Source of the DNA: Streptomyces sp. 11x1
Lineage (GTDB): Bacteria > Actinomycetota > Actinomycetes > Streptomycetales > Streptomycetaceae
Reading direction: 5' to 3'
Assembly (NCBI RefSeq): GCF_032598905.1
Contig: NZ_CP122458.1
Coordinates: forward strand, 1,302,001 to 1,366,000
Length of the DNA: 64,000 bases
A model generated the notes under the pieces. That model saw nothing but the letters and a program-made list of their open reading frames with translations. It was not told the DNA's origin and did not search any database. Of this stretch, positions 23,901-36,000 are shown piece by piece (position 1 is the first letter of the stretch; each line of letters starts with the position of its first letter). The position numbers and the translations under genes were made by a program.

Positions 23901-26900
23901 CCGTGCCGTCGGTGACCGCCACCAGCCAGGTGCCGGTCGGGGCGTCGGCGGTGCGGCCGGCCGGGGCGTCGGCGAGGGGCCGCCAGTCGACCCGGTAGCG
24001 CCAGGAGTCCACAGTCGCGCGTTCGTCGCGCCGCCTGCGCCAGTCGGCCAGGGCGGGCAGGACGACGGTCAGTGGATCCTCGGGGCGGACGCCGAGCGTC
24101 GTGGTGAGCGCCGGGAGGTCCTGTCCGCCGACGCTCTCCCAGAAGGCGGCGTCCGCCGGGTCGGTGGCGGCGGTGTCCTCGGCGTCGGCCGAAGGCCGTT
24201 CCAGCCAGTACCTGCGCCGTTGGAAGGGGTACGTGGGCAGGTCGACGGTGTCGCCCGGGTGCCCGGCGAGCAGGGTGTCCCAGTCCGGCGCGAGTCCGCC
24301 GGTGTGGGCCTCGGCCAGGGAGAGCAGGAACCGGTCCAGGCCGCCCTGCTCGCGGCGGAGGGTGCCGACGGCGACGGCGTCGGACTCCTCGGCCTCGGCG
24401 GTCTGGCTGATGCCGACGGTGAGCACCGGGTGGGCGCTGGACTCGACGAAGAAGCGGAAGCCCTGGGCGAGCAGGGTGCGGGTGGCCTCCTCGAACCGCA
24501 CGGTCTGCCGCAGGTTGCGATACCAGTACTCGGCGTCCAGCGCGCCGGAGTCCTGCCAGTTCAGGTCCACGGTGGAGAAGAACGGCACCTGGCCGGCTGT
24601 CGGCTCGATGTCCGCGAGGCACTCCAGAAGCCGTTCGCGGATCTCCTCGACGTGCGCGGAGTGGGAGGCGTAGTCGACGGGGATGCGACGGGCCCGTACG
24701 TCCTCGGCCTGGAACTCGGCCACCACGCCGTCGATCGCCTCGGTGTCGCCCGACAGCACCGTGGCGGCCGGGCCGTTGGCGGCGGCCACGAAGAGCCTGC
24801 CGTCCCACTGCCCAAGGCGGTCGGTCAGGTCCTCGGGCGGCAGCGGCACGGAGGCCATGCCGCCCCGTCCGGCGAGGGCGGTCAGTGCCTGGCTGCGCAG
24901 GGCGACGACCTTGGCTCCGTCCTCAAGGGACAGGGCTCCGGCGACCACGGCGGCGGCGATCTCGCCCTGGGAGTGGCCGAGCACGGCGTCCGGTTCCACA
25001 CCGGCCGAGCGCCACAGCGCAGCCAGGGAGACCATCACGGCCCACAGCGCGGGCTGGACCACGTCGACACGGTCCAGCGGCGGGGTGCCGGCGTCGCCGC
25101 GCAGGACGGCGGCGAGCGACCAGTCCACGTGCGGGGCGAGGGCGCGTTCGCAGGCGGCCATGCGGGCGGCGAAGACCGGCGAGGAGTCGAGCAGGCCGAG
25201 TGCCATGCCGGTCCACTGGGAGCCCTGGCCGGGGAAGACGAACACGGTGCGGCCCGCGGGTCCCGCGACACCGCGGACCACCCCCGCGGCCTCGCCGCCG
25301 GTCACCAGGCCGGTGAGTCCCGTACGGAAGCCGTCCGGGTCGCCCGCGACGACCACCGCGCGGTGCTCGAACGCCGACCGGCCGGTGGCGAGGGCCCGTG
25401 CGACGGCGCCGGGACGGAGGCCGGGGTCCGCGTCGAGCAGGTCGACGAGGGGGAGCAGCTGCCGTGCCCGTTCGGTCAGCGCCTCCTCGCTGCGGGCGGA
25501 GAGCACCCAGGGCACCAGCGGCAGTGGCGTCGGGTCACCGGACTCGGTGGCCCGGGTGGTGTCGTCGGGTTCGGTGGTCCTGACGGTCTCGTCGGGCTCG
25601 GTGGGGGTGGCGGGGGCGGAGTCCTCCGCCGGGGGTGCCTCTTCCAGGATCACGTGGGCGTTGGTGCCGCTCACGCCGAATCCGGACACGGCGGCGCGGC
25701 GGGGGTGCTCGGGGCCGGTGGGCCAGGAACGCTGTTCGGTCAGCAGCCGGACCGCGCCGGAGGACCAGTCGACCTGCGGGGAGGGCGCGTCCACGTGCAG
25801 CGTCCGGGGCAGCACCCCGTGCCGCATCGCCTGCACCATCTTGATCACGCCACCCACCCCGGCGGCCGCCGAGGAGTGCCCGATGTTCGACTTCAACGAC
25901 CCCAGCCACAGCGGCTCTTCACGGTCCTGGCCGTACGTCGCGAGCAGCGCCTGCGCCTCGATCGGGTCACCCAGCCGGGTTCCCGTGCCGTGCGCCTCCA
26001 CCGCGTCCACATCACCCGGCAGCAGCCGCGCGTCCGCCAGCGCGGCCCGGATCACCCGCTGCTGCGACGGACCGTTCGGTGCCGTCAGACCGTTGCTCGC
26101 CCCGTCCTGGTTCACCGCGCTGCCCCGCACCACCGCCAGCACCCGACGACCGTGGCGGCGCGCGTCCGACAACCGCTCCAGCAGCAGCACCCCCGCGCCC
26201 TCTGACCACGAGGTGCCGTCGGCGCCGGCCGCGAAGGCCTTGCAGCGGCCGTCGGGTGCCAGGGCGCGCTGGCGGCTGAACGCGACGAAGGGGTCCGGGT
26301 GCGGCATGACGGTGACACCGCACGCGAGGGCGAGGGAGCACTCGCCGGAGCGCAGCGCCCGTATCGCGAGATGCAGGGCGACCAGCGAGGACGAGCAGGC
26401 GGTGTCGACCGTCACCGCCGGGCCCTCCAGGCCCAGGGTGTAGGAGATCCGGCCGGAGATCACACTGCCGGCGGTGCCGGTGTGGAGCAGGCCCTGGACG
26501 TCGGACTGGTCTCGGGAGCCGTCACCGTAGCCGTTGGTCATGGCGCCGACGAAGACGCCGGTCGGGGTGCCCTTCAGGGCCGCCGGGTCGATGCCCGCGC
26601 GTTCCAGTGTCTCCCAGGAGGTCTCCAGGAGAAGCCGCTGCTGCGGGTCGGTGGCGAGGGCCTCGCGCGGTGACATGCCGAAGAACGCGGCGTCGAACTC
26701 CCCCGCCCGGTGCAGGAATCCGCCGTGCCGGGTGTAGGAGGTGCCCGGCCGGTCGGGGTCCGGGTCGTAGAGGGCGGCCGTGTCCCAGCCCCGGTCGGCC
26801 GGCCATTCGGAGATGGCGTCGGTGCCGGAGGACACCAGGTCCCACAGCTGCTCGGGGTCGTCGGCGCCACCGGGGTAGCGGCAGCTCATCGAGACGATCG

Positions 26901-27009
26901 CGATGGGCTCGTGCCTGGCGTCCTCCTCCTCGCGCAGCCGCTGGCGCGCCTGCCCGAGGTCAGCGGTCGCCCGCCTGAGGTACTCAAGAAGCTTCTGTTC
27001 GTCCGGCAT
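11995..27009 (-). CDS. Type I modular polyketide synthase, three modules (M4-M6)
   Basis: 5004-residue PKS subunit. I place the start at ATG 27009 (protein begins [13 protein letters not shown]), because an N-terminal docking helix begins there, an AGGAG lies 10 nt upstream, and any longer frame would overlap the end of the preceding PKS gene, which stops only 14 bp upstream. Module 4: KS Cys205, AT Ser680, KR Tyr1374, ACP Ser1547. Module 5: KS Cys1781, AT Ser2231 with an atypical FAGH motif at 2332-2335, KR Tyr2926, ACP Ser3093. Module 6: KS Cys3325, AT Ser3795 (GHSIGE, HAFH), DH His4113/Asp4281, KR Tyr4711, ACP Ser4883. The C-terminal docking segment ends in [10 protein letters not shown]. 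In the plecomacrolide comparison this subunit would install C17-OH, C15-OH with an unusual C14 substituent, and the C12-C13 alkene. Confidence 0.95.
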   Translation of the reverse strand: MPDEQKLLEYLRRATADLGQARQRLREEEDARHEPIAIVSMSCRYPGGADDPEQLWDLVSSGTDAISEWPADRGWDTAALYDPDPDRPGTSYTRHGGFLHRAGEFDAAFFGMSPREALATDPQQRLLLETSWETLERAGIDPAALKGTPTGVFVGAMTNGYGDGSRDQSDVQGLLHTGTAGSVISGRISYTLGLEGPAVTVDTACSSSLVALHLAIRALRSGECSLALACGVTVMPHPDPFVAFSRQRALAPDGRCKAFAAGADGTSWSEGAGVLLLERLSDARRHGRRVLAVVRGSAVNQDGASNGLTAPNGPSQQRVIRAALADARLLPGDVDAVEAHGTGTRLGDPIEAQALLATYGQDREEPLWLGSLKSNIGHSSAAAGVGGVIKMVQAMRHGVLPRTLHVDAPSPQVDWSSGAVRLLTEQRSWPTGPEHPRRAAVSGFGVSGTNAHVILEEAPPAEDSAPATPTEPDETVRTTEPDDTTRATESGDPTPLPLVPWVLSARSEEALTERARQLLPLVDLLDADPGLRPGAVARALATGRSAFEHRAVVVAGDPDGFRTGLTGLVTGGEAAGVVRGVAGPAGRTVFVFPGQGSQWTGMALGLLDSSPVFAARMAACERALAPHVDWSLAAVLRGDAGTPPLDRVDVVQPALWAVMVSLAALWRSAGVEPDAVLGHSQGEIAAAVVAGALSLEDGAKVVALRSQALTALAGRGGMASVPLPPEDLTDRLGQWDGRLFVAAANGPAATVLSGDTEAIDGVVAEFQAEDVRARRIPVDYASHSAHVEEIRERLLECLADIEPTAGQVPFFSTVDLNWQDSGALDAEYWYRNLRQTVRFEEATRTLLAQGFRFFVESSAHPVLTVGISQTAEAEESDAVAVGTLRREQGGLDRFLLSLAEAHTGGLAPDWDTLLAGHPGDTVDLPTYPFQRRRYWLERPSADAEDTAATDPADAAFWESVGGQDLPALTTTLGVRPEDPLTVVLPALADWRRRRDERATVDSWRYRVDWRPLADAPAGRTADAPTGTWLVAVTDGTEGDPARDAVVRALREAGAVPVPVVLTEAHADRAALTAHLAEASTGPVHGVLSLVALDERPHPSHPHLPLGLALTLTLVQALGDAGVTAPLWCATRGAVTTGRDDAVTSPGQHMVWGLGRCAALEHPQRWGGLVDLPDTLDERAAGRLCGVLAGRDDEDQVAVRHSGAYGRRLVRARPADPARADAWQPRGTVLVTGGTGGVGAHLARWLAEGGAEHLVLVGRRGADTPGAADLTAELTALGTRVTVAACDVADRDRLAELVAGLEQDGTRIRAVIHAAGTGLLVPLSDTDPDEFADILYAKVAGAENLDAVFDRDDLDSFVLFSSISGVWGSGDHGAYAAANAHLDALADRRRARGRTATSVVWGIWDPEGGAGMAANLVEEQLRSRGIPFMAPQVALTGLQQVLTDDETVVLVTAVDWDRFAPVFTSARPSPLIGDLPEVRRALAEETAPGQDGDDTASSLRDRIADLPPADRDRLLTDLVRGHAAAVLGHGSADAIAPERAFRELGFDSLTAVEMRNRLNAATGLRLPLTVLFDYASADALARHLREELLGPDTAAPAVPAVPAHVLADADDPIAIVGMSCRYPGDVRTPEDLWRLVAEGRDVISALPADRGWDLDGLYDTDPDRPGTTYSSEGGFLYDAGQFDPAFFGISPREALAMDPQQRLLLETSWEALERAGIDPASLRGGQVGVFAGAAYQGYGGLSDVPEEVEGHLIAGISTSILSGRIAYTLGLEGPAVTVDTACSSSLVAVHLAAQALRSGECSLALAGGVTVMGTPLSFTGFSRQRGLAADGRCKSFGADADGFGMAEGVGLLLLERLSDARRNGHRVLALVRGSAVNQDGASNGLTAPSGLAQQRVIRSALAGAGVAPAEVDVVEAHGTGTRLGDPIEAQALLATYGQDRPAHRPLLLGSLKSNIGHSQAAAGVAGIIKMVEAMRHDVLPRTLHAEEPTPNVDWSVGAVELLTEPRPWTRNGHPRRAGVSSFGLSGTNAHVIIEEPYGEEPGEAPEGNAPGAVVPWLLSGRTPEALREQAARLHAHLTDRPELRPHDVGLTLATARSAFEHRAVVVGTDQATLLTGLAALAAGQNDPAVVHGTAATPGRTVFVFPGQGSQWAGMAVELLDSAPVFAERVAQCERALSPYVDWSLTDVLRGEPDSPPLDRVDVVQPVLFSVMVSLAALWRSCGVEPSAVIGHSQGEIAAGVVAGAISLEDGARIVALRSRILTTLVDRGAMLFVALPDDQVRERMAPWDDRLSVAAVNGPAAVTVSGDPEALEEFGDRLSEDGVMRWMIPGVTFAGHSPQVDGLRRELLDALAGVTPRRTDITFYSTVTGGALDTTALDTAYWYRNLREPVEFHRAVAALIDAGHDTFVEVSPHPVLAVWVEKSLEAAEVAGLVTGTLHTDDGGPGRFLTALAGPHVHGVPVDWRAVFAGTDARPVELPTYAFQRRRYWLEPTTAPAVGEGGAQPADTAFWDAVERHDLPAVAAALNLPDEDATARASLDGVLPALADWQRGRRGRTIIDGWRYHVTFKPLHLTPGTPALTGTWWVVVPTGAAGHPVAAGALRALERHGATAVPVEIGTTGTDRAELAARLGAATAPDGGVLSLLALAEQPYTDGTSLPTGLALTTTLLQALGDAGINAPLWSATSGAVSVGRSDALTAPAQATLWGLGAVAGVEYPERWAGMLDLPSDLDERAGTRLAAVLADLDGEDQIAIRPSGVYGRRLVRARPAEETTADAFELDGTVLITGGTGALGAHVARRLARSGARHLLLTGRRGPDTPGAAELVAELAGLGAETTVAACDAADRDALAALLADIPDDRPLRTVVHAAGLLDDGVLDTLTPERAAGVLRPKMDAALNLDALTRDLDLTAFVLFSSLAGTLGGTGQGSYAAANAFLDALAEQRRSLGLPATSVAWGLWAGDSAADSARERLVRNGLPPMDPELAVTALEQAMGRSEPRLVLCDFAWDRFVPAYTALRPSAALRDLPDARDILAAGGADRQETEADSLAARLAALSAQERQEELTRLVATEVAAVLGYPDPAGIDPDRVFKDLGFDSLTAVDLRNRLSEATGLRLSVTLVFDHPTVTALVDHVRSELGGTAPVPATASAPAAVADDDAIAVVAMSCRYPGGVTTPEDLWRLVTSGSDAITEFPTGRGWDLDELYDPDPGKVGRTYARHGGFLHDADHFDPAFFGISPREALAIDPQQRLLLEISWEAFERAGIDPASLKGSRAGVFVGSSYRDYGSRVQQPTEEIEGYLGIGSAGSVASGRIAYTLGLEGPAVTVDTACSSSLVAVHLAAQALRGGECSLALAGGVTVMSTPGAFIEFSRQRGLAADGRCKPFAAAADGTAWAEGAGMVVLERLSDARRNGHPVLALVRGSAVNQDGASNGLTAPNGPSQQRVIRQALASAGLDSADVDAVEAHGTGTRLGDPIEAQALLATYGQDRPADRPLLLGSLKSNIGHAQAAAGIAGLQKMVLAMRHGVLPRTLHVDAPTPFVDWSAGAVSLLTEDTPWPDHGRPRRAAISSFGVSGTNAHTILEHVPDEHMQDGVTAPVGADERPAGEQDEPGDGDGAAAVVPWLLSARSRVALRAQAGRLLEHVDARPALRPADVALTLATGRSAFEYRGAVVGDNREALLDGLKALAAAGGAPGVTQGTAVVGRTAFLFAGQGSQRAGTGAELYARHPVFADAFDAICAEFAPLLDRPLREVAFAPAGSPEAALLDRTEYTQPALFAIEVALFRLVEHWGVVPDLLFGHSIGELAAAHVAGVLSAPDAAALVAARGRLMQALPEGGAMVALTASEEDAAGLLASHEGRVAVAAVNGPASVVVSGDEDAVLDIAEQWRARGGKARRLTVSHAFHSPHMDGMLDEFRRVAERLDLRAPLIPLVSDVTGELATPEQLMSPEYWVRHVRETVRFHDGMRRLAAEGAVTYLELGPDGSLTAMGRDCLAENPADLADPSAAGALVPLLRKDRPESRAVTDALAHLHVRGTAVDWPTVLDAGATGTTGRVDLPTYAFQRERYWLEATAPAGGMAAAGLLPADHPLLGAAVPLADTDGVLFTSRLSVRTHPWLADHGVYGTALLPATALLELAVRAGDQVGCGQVEELTLEAPLVIPARGAVVLQLSVGAPDASGARPVSVHTRAEDASSADQPWTCHARGLLVPATEEAPGGDPVTWPPAGAEPVELDGLYERFAEGGFGYGPAFQGLREVWRLGDEVYAEASLPSEQQAEAARFGLHPALLDSALHALIFGVLEGTEQGWLPFSWNGIRLHASGARALRIRLTPAGNSAVSVQATDTAGQPVASIRSLVLRPVSPDQVRAARTAHHDDLYRLEWPTLPQSADAGSDAWAVIGAEAPDWAAHRITRSATDLKALSREIAEGAARPTAVLAHVPAAPEGLGRADAVRHVTGLTLTLVQDWLADDTFADAKLVLVTRGGVPTSADGDAPDLTHAAVRGLARSAQTENPGRFVLVDLDGTEASRDALVAAVASGEPQLALREGRAHIARLARVPAAEQSETPDWGRPGTVLITGGTGAIGSVLAHHLVAEHGVKRLLLTSRRGPAAEGAAELVVDLAALGAHAEVVACDAADRDALARLLGSLPEAHPLTAVVHAAGTIADGVVDAMTPARLDTALRPKVDAAWNLHELTEGMDLSAFVVFSSIAGIFGGMGQGNYAAANAFLDALAHHRRANGLPAASLAWGLWANKGGMSGGLDEADFRRIARGGIVAFSPAEGAALFDSANATGEPVVLPLRLDTGALAAQTGTGGVPALLRGLMRPPARRSAAVGEAAPDAADTLRRTLAGQPEQRRERTLLDLVRGHAATVLGYPGPASVDAERGLLELGFDSLTAVELRNRLGAATGLRLPATLLFDHPTSAAIARQLSVELAPESAGPDLAADTAGLAELGLLEGALDNGTAGPELLGRLEELISRLRPGTGGAAQDRLEERMDTASDDELFEFIDNELGMS
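12255..17560 (-). other. PKS module 6: KS-AT(malonyl)-DH-KR-ACP
   Basis: The AT has GHSIGE and HAFHSPHMD, the established malonyl-CoA signature. The DH is complete ([10 protein letters not shown]; Asp in LLDSALH). The KR has IAD where B-type ketoreductases have LDD; the last Asp of the triplet, which is the diagnostic one, is kept, so I read it as B-type with Tyr4711 present. Predicted output is an unbranched trans double bond. The C-terminal half of the DH differs from the module 7 DH at only a handful of positions. Boundaries are approximate. Confidence 0.85.
17630..22190 (-). other. PKS module 5: KS-AT(non-standard, FAGH)-KR-ACP
   Basis: At the selectivity position where methylmalonyl ATs have YASH and malonyl ATs HAFH, this AT has FAGH (residues 2332-2335). 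An XAGH tetrapeptide is the reported signature for ethylmalonyl-CoA selection. In bafilomycin the equivalent module uses methoxymalonyl-ACP, and I cannot exclude that here. Flanking sequence is also atypical ([11 protein letters not shown], and RGAMLFVAL at the position of GGMASVPL). The KR has LDD and Tyr2926, so it is active and B-type. There is no DH. No gene for making ethylmalonyl- or methoxymalonyl units lies in the window. Boundaries are approximate. Confidence 0.8.
22270..26915 (-). other. PKS module 4: KS-AT(methylmalonyl)-KR(A-type)-ACP
   Basis: AT with GHSQGE and YASH. The KR lacks LDD (the segment reads [11 protein letters not shown]) and has a Trp in the SVVWGIW segment, the A-type fingerprint; Tyr1374 in GAYAAANA is intact. 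There is no DH or ER. Predicted output is a methyl branch and a hydroxyl of A-type configuration. This is the first module after a subunit boundary, and the docking helix occupies the 33 residues before the KS. Boundaries are approximate. Confidence 0.85.
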
Positions 27010-27023
27010 CTTCGCGGTGCTCC

Positions 27024-30000
27024 TCAGGCCATTCCGAAGTTGTTGTCGAGCAGGTCGAACAGTTCGTCGGCGCTGGCCGAACCGATCGCGTCGGTGTCCG
27101 CCGGGCCGGTGTCGGGCGCCGTGCGCCGGGCCCAGGTCCGTACGAGGTCCTGCAGGCGCGCGCCGAGCTCGTCGGCGCCCTGGGCGCGGGGGTCGGCGGA
27201 GGTCAGGGCCGCCTCCAGCGCCCGGAGTTCGGCGAGCGCGGGAACGGCCGGTCCGGGACGGGCGCACAACCCGTCGTACAGGTGGTCGGCGAGGGCGGTG
27301 GGGGTGGGATGGTCGAACACCACCGTCGCGGCGATGGGGACGCCGGTCGCCGTGCGCAGCCGGTTGCGGAAGGACACGGCGAGCATCGAGTCGAACCCGA
27401 CGGCGGAGAACGCCTGGTCGGCCGGGACGGCCTGGCGGCCGGTGTGGCCGAGGACCGCGGCCGCGTGGTCGCACACCAGGTCGAGCAGCAGCCGGCGTCG
27501 CGCGGGTTCGTCCAACGGTTCGAGCCGGCGGGCGAGTTCGGCGGCCGCGTCGTCCTCGTCGTCCCGCGTGGCGTCGCCCGGGGCGGAGGCCGCCTCGGGC
27601 AGTTCGCTGAGCAGCCGCAGCGCGCGGGGGTCGGGCACCGCGGCCACGACGCGATCCCAGCGGACGTCGGCGAGGATCGCGGCGGGTTCGTTGTGGTCCA
27701 GCGACTGCTGCAGGGCGGCGAGGACCGTGTCCGCATCCAGGGGGCGCTCCACCGCGTCGGATCCGGCGGGCGCGGGTTCCTGGCCGCCGAGGGCGAGGGT
27801 GACGCAGCGGCTGCCCCGGTCGCGGCGGTCGCGGGCCAGCGCTTCGAGGGCGGCGTACGCGCTGGTGGCGGCGCCCCGCCGGGCGGCCCCCCAGACACCG
27901 CTCAGCGGGAACAGCACGGCGAGGGCGACGGAGTCCGGTGCCGGGTGGCCGTCGAGCAGCACGTCGAGGTCGGCCACCGGGCCGAGAGCGGAACGCAGGG
28001 CGCCCTCCAGATCCTCGGGGGTGAGTTCGGCGAGCGAGGCGCCGGGGTCATGGGCGCGGGCGAGGTGGACGGCGACGGTCAGGGGTGCCCCGCCGGGCGG
28101 GCCGGCCAAGGGGTCCCCATCGTCGGGAACGGTCAACTCGGCGCCCAGTTCGGCGAGTTCGTCGCGCAGGGCGGCCACGGCCACCTGGTCCGCGCTCCGG
28201 TCCCCGGCCAGGACGACATGCCGGGCGCCACGACCGGCCAGCCAGCGGGCGATGTCCGCGCCCAGCACCCCGGTGTCGCCGGTGATCAGGGCGGTGCCTC
28301 CGGCCGGCGTCCAGTCGCGGCCCGTCGAGGCGTCGGGGGCCGGGGCGTGGACGAGTCGCCGCGCGTGAGCGCCGGTGGGCCGTACGGCGAGGTGGTCCTC
28401 CTCGTGGCCGCCCGCGAGGAAGGCGGCGAGGCGGCGCGCCTCGTCGGGGCCGGGGCTCGGCGGCAGGTCGGCGATGCCGCCCCAGCGCCCCGGCTGTTCC
28501 AGGCCGACGACCCGGCCGAGTCCCCACAGCTGGGCCCCGCCCGGACGGGTGAGCCGCTCGTCGGGGTGGACGGCGACCGCGCCGCCGGTCACGCACCACA
28601 GCGGGGCGTCGATCCCCAGGGTGTCCAGGGCCTTGAGCAGTTCGAGGGTGGCAGCGGTTCCGGCGAGCACCGGGGCCCCTTCCGCCGTCGCGCGCTCGTC
28701 CAGGGCCAGCAGGGACAGCACGCCGGAGACCGGCCGGGCCGCGTCCGCGACGGCGTCGGCGACGTCCTGCGCGGTCCGGGCCGCGTCGCCCGCGTCGACG
28801 GTGACGGTACGGGCCCGCGCGCCGCCGAGCCGCAGCGCGACCTGGCACGCGCCGACGAGTGGGTCGTCGGTGTGCTGCTTCGGTACGACGAGAAGCCAGT
28901 CGCCGTCGAGCGGCGCGGCGGGCGGGTCGGCCACCGGCTGCCAGCGGACGCGATAGCCGAAGGACCGTACGGCGTCCCGGTCGAGCCGGGCGCGACGCCA
29001 GCCGGACAGCACCGGCAGCACCTCGCGCAGCGCCGGGGCGAAGCCCTCCGGTGTGGCGTCGGCGTCCGCGCCGAGGGCGGCGGCCAGCCCGGCCGGGTCG
29101 CCGCTGTCCACGGCCGCCCAGAAGCGGTCCTGTGCGGCGCCGCCGTCGGCCGCGCCGGCCGGCGGAGCGGTGCGGCCAGGGGTGGGCAGCCAGAACCGGG
29201 TGCGCTGGAAGGCGTAGGTGGGCAGGGGGACGGGTCGGGCGCCGGGCGCGGCCTCGGCCACGACGTCCGGCCAGTCCACCGGGGCTCCGGTGGTCCAGGC
29301 CTCGGCGAGCGAGGCGAGGAACCGCGCGGGGTCGCCGTCGTCGCGCCGCAGCGTCCCGACGGTGGTGACGGTCCGGCCCGCCCGCTCGGCGGTTCCCTCG
29401 ACTCCGGCGGTGAGCACGGGGTGCGGGCTCGTCTCGACGAAGAGGTCGAAGCCGGCGTCCAGCAGCCGTTCGGTGGCACGCGCGAACTCGACGGGTTCAC
29501 GCAGGTTCCGGTACCAGTAGTCCGCCGTCAGCAGCGATCCGTCGAGGGGTTCACCGGTGACCGTGGAGTACAGCGGGGTCCCGCCCGTGCGGGGCGTCAC
29601 GTCGGCCAGCGCGGCGAGCAGGTCGTCGCGGACCCGGGCCACCTGGTCCGAGTGGGCCGCGTAGTCGACGGGGATGCGCCGGGCCCGTACGCCGTCCCTC
29701 TCGCAGGCCGCGAGGAGGTCCGTGAGCGCATCCGGCCGGCCGGCCACCACCACCGCGTCGGGGCCGTTCACGGCGGCCACGCAGACCTGGTCGCCGTGGG
29801 GTGCCAGGAGGGCGCGGGCCCGGTCCTCGGAGACGGCGAGGGACACCATGCCGCCGGCCCCGGCCAGCGCCACGAGGGCCCGGCTGCGCAGGGCGACGAC
29901 CTTGGCCCCGTCCTCCAGGGACAACGCCCCCGCCACCACGGCGGCCGCGATCTCCCCCTGGCTGTGCCCGACCACCGCCGACGGCTCCACACCGCAGGAC

Positions 30001-33000
30001 CGCCACAGCGCGGCCAGCGACACCATCACCGCCCACAACGCGGGCTGCACCACATCCACCCGGTCCAGCGACGGCGCACCCGGCTCGCCGCGCAGCACAC
30101 CGGTCAACGACCAGTCAACGTACGGAGACAGCGCCCGCTCGCACTGCGCCACCCGCTCCGCGAAGACCGGAGCCGCATCCAGCAGAGCCGACCCCATCCC
30201 CGCCCACTGCGAACCCTGACCGGGAAAGACGAAGACGGTACGGCCGCCGCTGCGGGCCTGTCCCTCGACGGCCCCGGACGCGGCCGACCGGTCCGCGAGG
30301 GCGGCCAGCGCGTCCAGCAGTTCACGGCGGCCGGTGCCGACGACGACGGCCCGGTGCGGGAGGGCGGACCTGGTGGTCGCCAACGCGTGGGCGACGTCGG
30401 CCGGCCGCAGTTCGGGCCGTTCGGTGAGGTGGGCGTGCAGCCGCGCGGCCTGTTCGCGCAGGGCCGGCTGCGAGCGGGCGGACAGGAGCCAGGGCAGCGC
30501 GGGCGACGCGTGGTCGTCGGGCCGGGCACCGGTGCCCTGAGCGGCGGTGGGCGGCTCCGGGGCGGCGGGCTCCGGGGGCGCCTCCTCCAGGACCACATGG
30601 GCGTTGGTGCCGCTCATGCCGAACGCCGAGACTCCGGCGCGCCGGGGGCGGCCCGGGGCCGTCCAGGGGCGGGCCCGGTCGAGGAGCCGGACGGCTCCGC
30701 CGGACCAGTCGACCCGGGAGGTGGGGTCGTCGGCGTGCAGGGTCCTGGGCAGCGTCGCATGCCCCATGGCCAGGACGGTCTTCATCAGTCCCGCGACGCC
30801 CGCCGCGGCCTGGGTGTGGCCGAGGTTGGACTTCAGCGAGCCCAGCCAGAGCGGCCGGTCCGCCGGGCGGCCCTGGCCGTAGGTGGCCAGCAGTGCCTGG
30901 GCCTCGACGGGGTCGCCGAGGACGGTGCCGGTGCCGTGCGCCTCGACCATGTCGACGTCGGCGGTGGTGAGGCGGGCGTGGGCGAGCGCCTCGCGGATCA
31001 CCCGCTGCTGGGCGAGGCCGCTCGGGGCGGTGAGGCCGTTGCTGGCGCCGTCCTGGTTGACCGCCGTACCGCGGACCAGGGCGAGCACGGGGTGCCCGAG
31101 ACGCCGGGCGTCGGACAGCCGCTCGACGAGGATCATGCCGGCGCCCTCGCCCCAGCCGGTGCCGTCGGCGCCGTCGGCGAACGAGCGGCAGTGGCCGTCG
31201 GGCGAGAGACCGCCCTGCTTGCTGAACTCCACGAACACGTCCGGGGCGGCCATCACGGCGGCGCCGCCGACGAGCGCGAAGGAGCAGTCACCGGCGCGCA
31301 GCGCCTGACCGGCGAGGTGCAGGGCGACCAGTGAGGAGGAGCAGGCCGTGTCGAGGGTGACGGCCGGGCCCTCGATGCCGAGCGTGTACGCGATCCGGCC
31401 TGACGCCACGCTGGTGACGTTGCCGCTCAGCAGATGCCCTTCGACGCCGTCGGACGACGTGCCCGGCCCGGTGCCGTAGCCCTGGGAGGCCACGCCGACG
31501 AAGACGCCGCCGCGGCTGCCGCGGACCGACAGCGGGTCGATCCCGGCACGTTCCAGGACCTCCCAGGAGGTCTCCAGGAGGAGCCGCTGCTGCGGGTCCA
31601 TGGCCAGCGCCTCACGGGGCGAGATCCCGAAGAAGCCGGCGTCGAAGTCGCCCGCCCCGTCGAGGAATCCGCCGCCGGAGCTGTAGAAGGTGCCCGGCCG
31701 GTCCGGGTCGGGGTCGTACAGGGAGTCCAGGTCCCAGCCCCGGTCGGTGGGGAAGGCGCCGATGGCGTCCACCTCGTCGGCCACCAGCCGCCACAGGTCC
31801 TCCGGGGCGCGCACGCCCGCGGGGAAGCGGCAGGCCATCGCGACCACGGCGAGCGGGTCGTCGGCGGGATCGGTGGCGTGCGGGGCCGGGGGTGCGGTGG
31901 TGTCCGGGCCGTCGGCGGGCCGTGCGGCGCCCGTGAGGCCCTCACGGATGTGCCGGGCGAGGCCGGTCGCCGTGGGGTGGTCGAAGAGGCCGGTGACCGG
32001 CAGGCGGAACCCGGTGGCGGCGACGAGCCGGTTGCGCAGTTCGACGGCCGTGATGGAGTCGAAGCCGATGTCGCGCAGCGGGCGTTCGGGGTCGACCCGC
32101 CCGGCCGACGTGTGGCCGAGGATCGCGGCCGCCTCGGTGGTGATCAGTTCGACGAGGAGCCGGTCGCCCTCCGCCTCGGGGAGGGCCGTGAGCCGGTCGC
32201 GCCACCCGCCGGCGTGGTCCTCGGGCAGGGCGGTGCCGGCCGCGGGCCCGCCCTCGAAGGGTTCTGCGGCCCCGGGCGCCCCGGCGGTCTCGGGCAGTGC
32301 GCCCAAGAGCCTGCTGGGGCGTCCGGAGGTGAAGACGGGGACGAACCGCCGCCAGTCCACATCGGCGACGACGACCTCGGTGTGCCCCGTGTCCAGCGCC
32401 TGGCGGAGTGCGGTCAGCGCCGTTTCGGGCCGCAGGCCGACGAGGCCGTGCCGGCGCAGTCCGGCGCCGGCGTCGCCCTCGGCCATGCCGGTGCCCTCCC
32501 AGGGCCCCCACGCGACGGAGAGCGCGGTGCGCCCGTGGGCCCTGCGCCGGGCGGCGAGGGCGTCCAGGTGCGCGTTGGCGGCGGCGTACGCGGCCTGGCC
32601 GCCGCTGCCCCAGGTGCCCGCGATGGAGGAGAACAGCACGAAGGCGTCGAGCGGTTCGTCGGCGAGGAGTGCGTCGAGGTGGTCGGCTCCGTCGGCCTTG
32701 GCGGCCAGTTCGGCGTGCAGTCGTGCGGGGGTGCACTGCTCGGTGGGGGTGTCGGAGACGGTGCCTGCGGCGTGGAAGACCGCGCGCGGTGTGTCCCCGG
32801 CCGCCCGGAGCCGCTCGACGAGCGCGGCCGTCGCGTCCCGGTCGGCGAGGTCGCAGGCGGCCACGGTGACCCGGGCTCCCGTCTGCTCCAGCTCGGCGAC
32901 GAGCGCCGCCGCGCCGGGGGCGGCCGTTCCCTGCCGACCGGCCAGCACGAGGTGCTCGGCCCCTTCCCGGGCCAGCCAGCGGGCGACGTGCCGGCCGATA

Positions 33001-36000
33001 CCGCCCGTGCCGCCGGTGACCAGAACGGTTCCCTGGGGGCGCCAGCCGGTGGGGGCCGCTACGGCGCCGGTGGGGGCTGGTACGGCGCCGGGGGTGACCT
33101 GGCGGTCGGGGGTGACATCGTCGCCGGTGGCGGCGGCATCGTCGCCGGTGGCGGCGGCATCGTCGCCGGTGGCGGCGGCATCGTCGCCGGGGATGACCCG
33201 GCCGCCGGCGGCCGGGAGGCCCTCCGGGGCGGCTACCAGCCGTCGGCCGAGCAGGCCGGACGGGCGTACCGCGATCTGGTCCTCACCGGCGAGCCCGTCC
33301 GTCGTACCGTCGCCATGACCGGCGTCGACGCCGTCCACGCCCCCCAGGCACGCGCACAGCCCGCGCAGGGCGGCGGGGTCGAGCCGTTCGGGGAGGTCGA
33401 CCAGGCCGCCCCAGCGGTCGGGGTGTTCCAGGGCGGCGACCCTGCCGAGTCCCCACACGCGGGCCTGGGCGGGCGACGGCGGCGTGTCCTGGCCCGCCCC
33501 GACCGCGCCGGACGTGACGCACCACAGCCGGGCGGGGCTGCCGGTGTCGCCGAGGGCCTGGAGAAGGGTCAGGGTGAGGGCGAGCCCCGCCCCGAGCGGC
33601 GCGTCGTCCGGGTGCGGGAGGTCGGTCAGGGCCAGCAGGGAGAGCACACCGGTGAGCCCGGCGGGGAGCCGTTCGGCCAGTTCCGCGCGTCCGGCGCCGA
33701 CGGCGATCCGCACGACGGTCGTCTCGGCGCCGTGCTCCGCGAGGGCTCGCTCGACGGCCGCGGCCGTCTCCGTGACCGCGGGGTCGTCCGGCACCGCGAG
33801 GAGCCACGAGCCGGACAACCGGATGCGGGCAGGCAGGGCGAGCGGCTGCCAGTCGACGCGGTAGTGGTGCCGGGCGGCGGCCGACTCCTGGTCCCGACGC
33901 GCGCGCCAGGCGGACAGCGCGGGCAGTACGTCACCGAGCGGCGCCCGCTCGTCGAGTCCCAGCAGCGAGGCGACCGACGGCACGTCGACCGTGCCGACCA
34001 GGTCCCAGAAGGGGTCCGAGCCCATGGTGGCGCGGTCCGCGTCCTTCCCGGCGGCCGGGCGCGGCCAGAACCGCTCGTGCTGGAACGGGTAGGTGGGCAG
34101 GTCGACATGCGGGGCGGCGGTGCCCTCGTGCCCCGCGGTCCAGTCGACGGCGACCGCACGGACGTGCAGGCGGGCGAGGGCCGCGACGACCGAGGCCGCC
34201 TCCGGCCGGCCCTTGGGCAGCAACGGGATCGCCGTCACGCCGGGCTCCCCGGGCCCGTCCTCCGGCAGACAGGCCGGCACCAGGGCGGAGAGCACTCCCC
34301 CCGGCCCGGCCTCCAGGAACGTCGTCGCGCCCTCGGCCACCAGACGCCGCACGCCGTCCATGAACCGCACCGCGCCGCGCACGTGCCGCACCCAGTACTC
34401 CGGGGAGCACAACTCGGAGGCGGGGGCGAGCTCACCGGTCAGGTTGGAGATCACGGGGATGCGGGGCTCGGCGTACGTGAGGCCCTCGGCCACCTCGCGG
34501 AAGGCGTCGAGCATGTCGTCCATCCGGGCGGAGTGGAACGCGTGGCTCACGGTGAGCCGCCGGGTCCGGCGGCCCTGGCGGCGGAACTCCTCGGCCGCGC
34601 GCAGGACGGCGTCCTCGTCACCGCTGATGACGGTGGCCGCCGGTCCGTTGACGGCCGCGATGCCGACCGTGCCGTCTGCGGTCTCTGCGAGGAGGCCGAG
34701 GTCGCCGAGCACCCGGAGCACTTCGTCCTCACCGGCCTCGACCGCCACCATGGCGCCGCCGCCGGGCAGTTCGTCCATCAGACGGCCGCGGGCGGCGACC
34801 AGGGCGCAGGCGTCGGGCAGGTCCAGCACTCCGGCGACGTGCGCGGCGGCGAGCTCGCCGACCGAGTGGCCGATGAGCAGGTCCGGGACGACGCCCCAGT
34901 GGTCCAGCAGCCGGAACAGCGCCACCTCCAGCGCGAACAGCGCGGGCTGGGTGTACCGGGTGCGGTCCAGCAGCGGGGCCCGCTCGTCGCCCTCGGCGGC
35001 GAACAGGATGTCGCGCAGCGGCAGGTCGAGGTGGGGGGCGAAGTGGGCGAGCACGTCGTCCAGCGCGTCGGCGAACACCGGCTCGTCGCGGTACAGCGCG
35101 GCTCCGGCGGCGGCCCGCTGGCTTCCCTGACCGGGGAAGAGCAGCACGGTACGCCCGGGTGCCGCCTGGCCGGTGACCAGGTCCGGGTCGGACGTCCCGA
35201 CGGCCAGGGCGCCCAGCACGCGACGCGCGGCCGTCTCGTCGTCCCCGGGCACGGCGGCCCGGTGCTCCAGCGCGGCCCGTCCGCGTACGAGCGCCAGGGC
35301 CACGTCGGGCAGCGGCGTGCCGGGGTTCGTGTCGAGGTGGGCGAGCAGTCGGGCGGCCTGGGCGCGCAGCGCGGCGGGCGTCCGGGCGGACAGGAGCAGC
35401 GGCAGCGTCCGGGCCGGGGAGGGGCGGGTCCGCCCCACGCCGCCGGTCGCGGTCTCTGCGGGCGTGCCGTCCGCCTCGCCCGTGCCCTCCGCATCGTCCG
35501 CGTCGGGTGCCTGTTCCACGATCACGTGTGCGTTGGTTCCACTGATGCCGAACGAGGAGACGCCGGCGCGACGCGGGCGCCCGGTCCGGGGCCACGGGGT
35601 GGGCTCGCCGAGGAGCCGTAGGCCCGCCGTGTCCCAGTCGATGTGGGTGCTGGGCTCGTCGGCGTGCAGGGTCCGGGGCAGTTCGCCGTGGCCGATGGCG
35701 AGCACCATCTTGATGACGCCGGCGACGCCGGCGGCGGCCTGGGTGTGGCCGATGTTGGACTTGACCGACCCCAGCCACAGCGGCTCGTCGCTGGTCCGTC
35801 CGGCCCCGTACACGGCCTGGAGGGCCTGGGCCTCGATGGGGTCGCCGAGCCGGGTGCCGGTGCCGTGCGCCTCCACGGCGTCGATCTCCGCGGCCGTGAC
35901 CCGGGCATCGGCGAGCGCGGCCCGGATGACGCGCTGCTGCGCCGGTCCGCTGGGCGCGGTCAGGCCGTTGCTGGCGCCGTCCTGGTTGACGGCGGTGCCG

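Noticed and set aside
27010..27474. 155-codon N-terminal extension of the modules 4-6 PKS frame
   Set aside because: It runs inside the end of the upstream PKS gene, has shadow-type composition, and the docking helix plus ribosome site indicate ATG 27009.
33118..33190. Direct repeats considered as a CRISPR array
   Set aside because: The repeats are contiguous without spacers, in frame with the PKS, and encode a simple peptide repeat.
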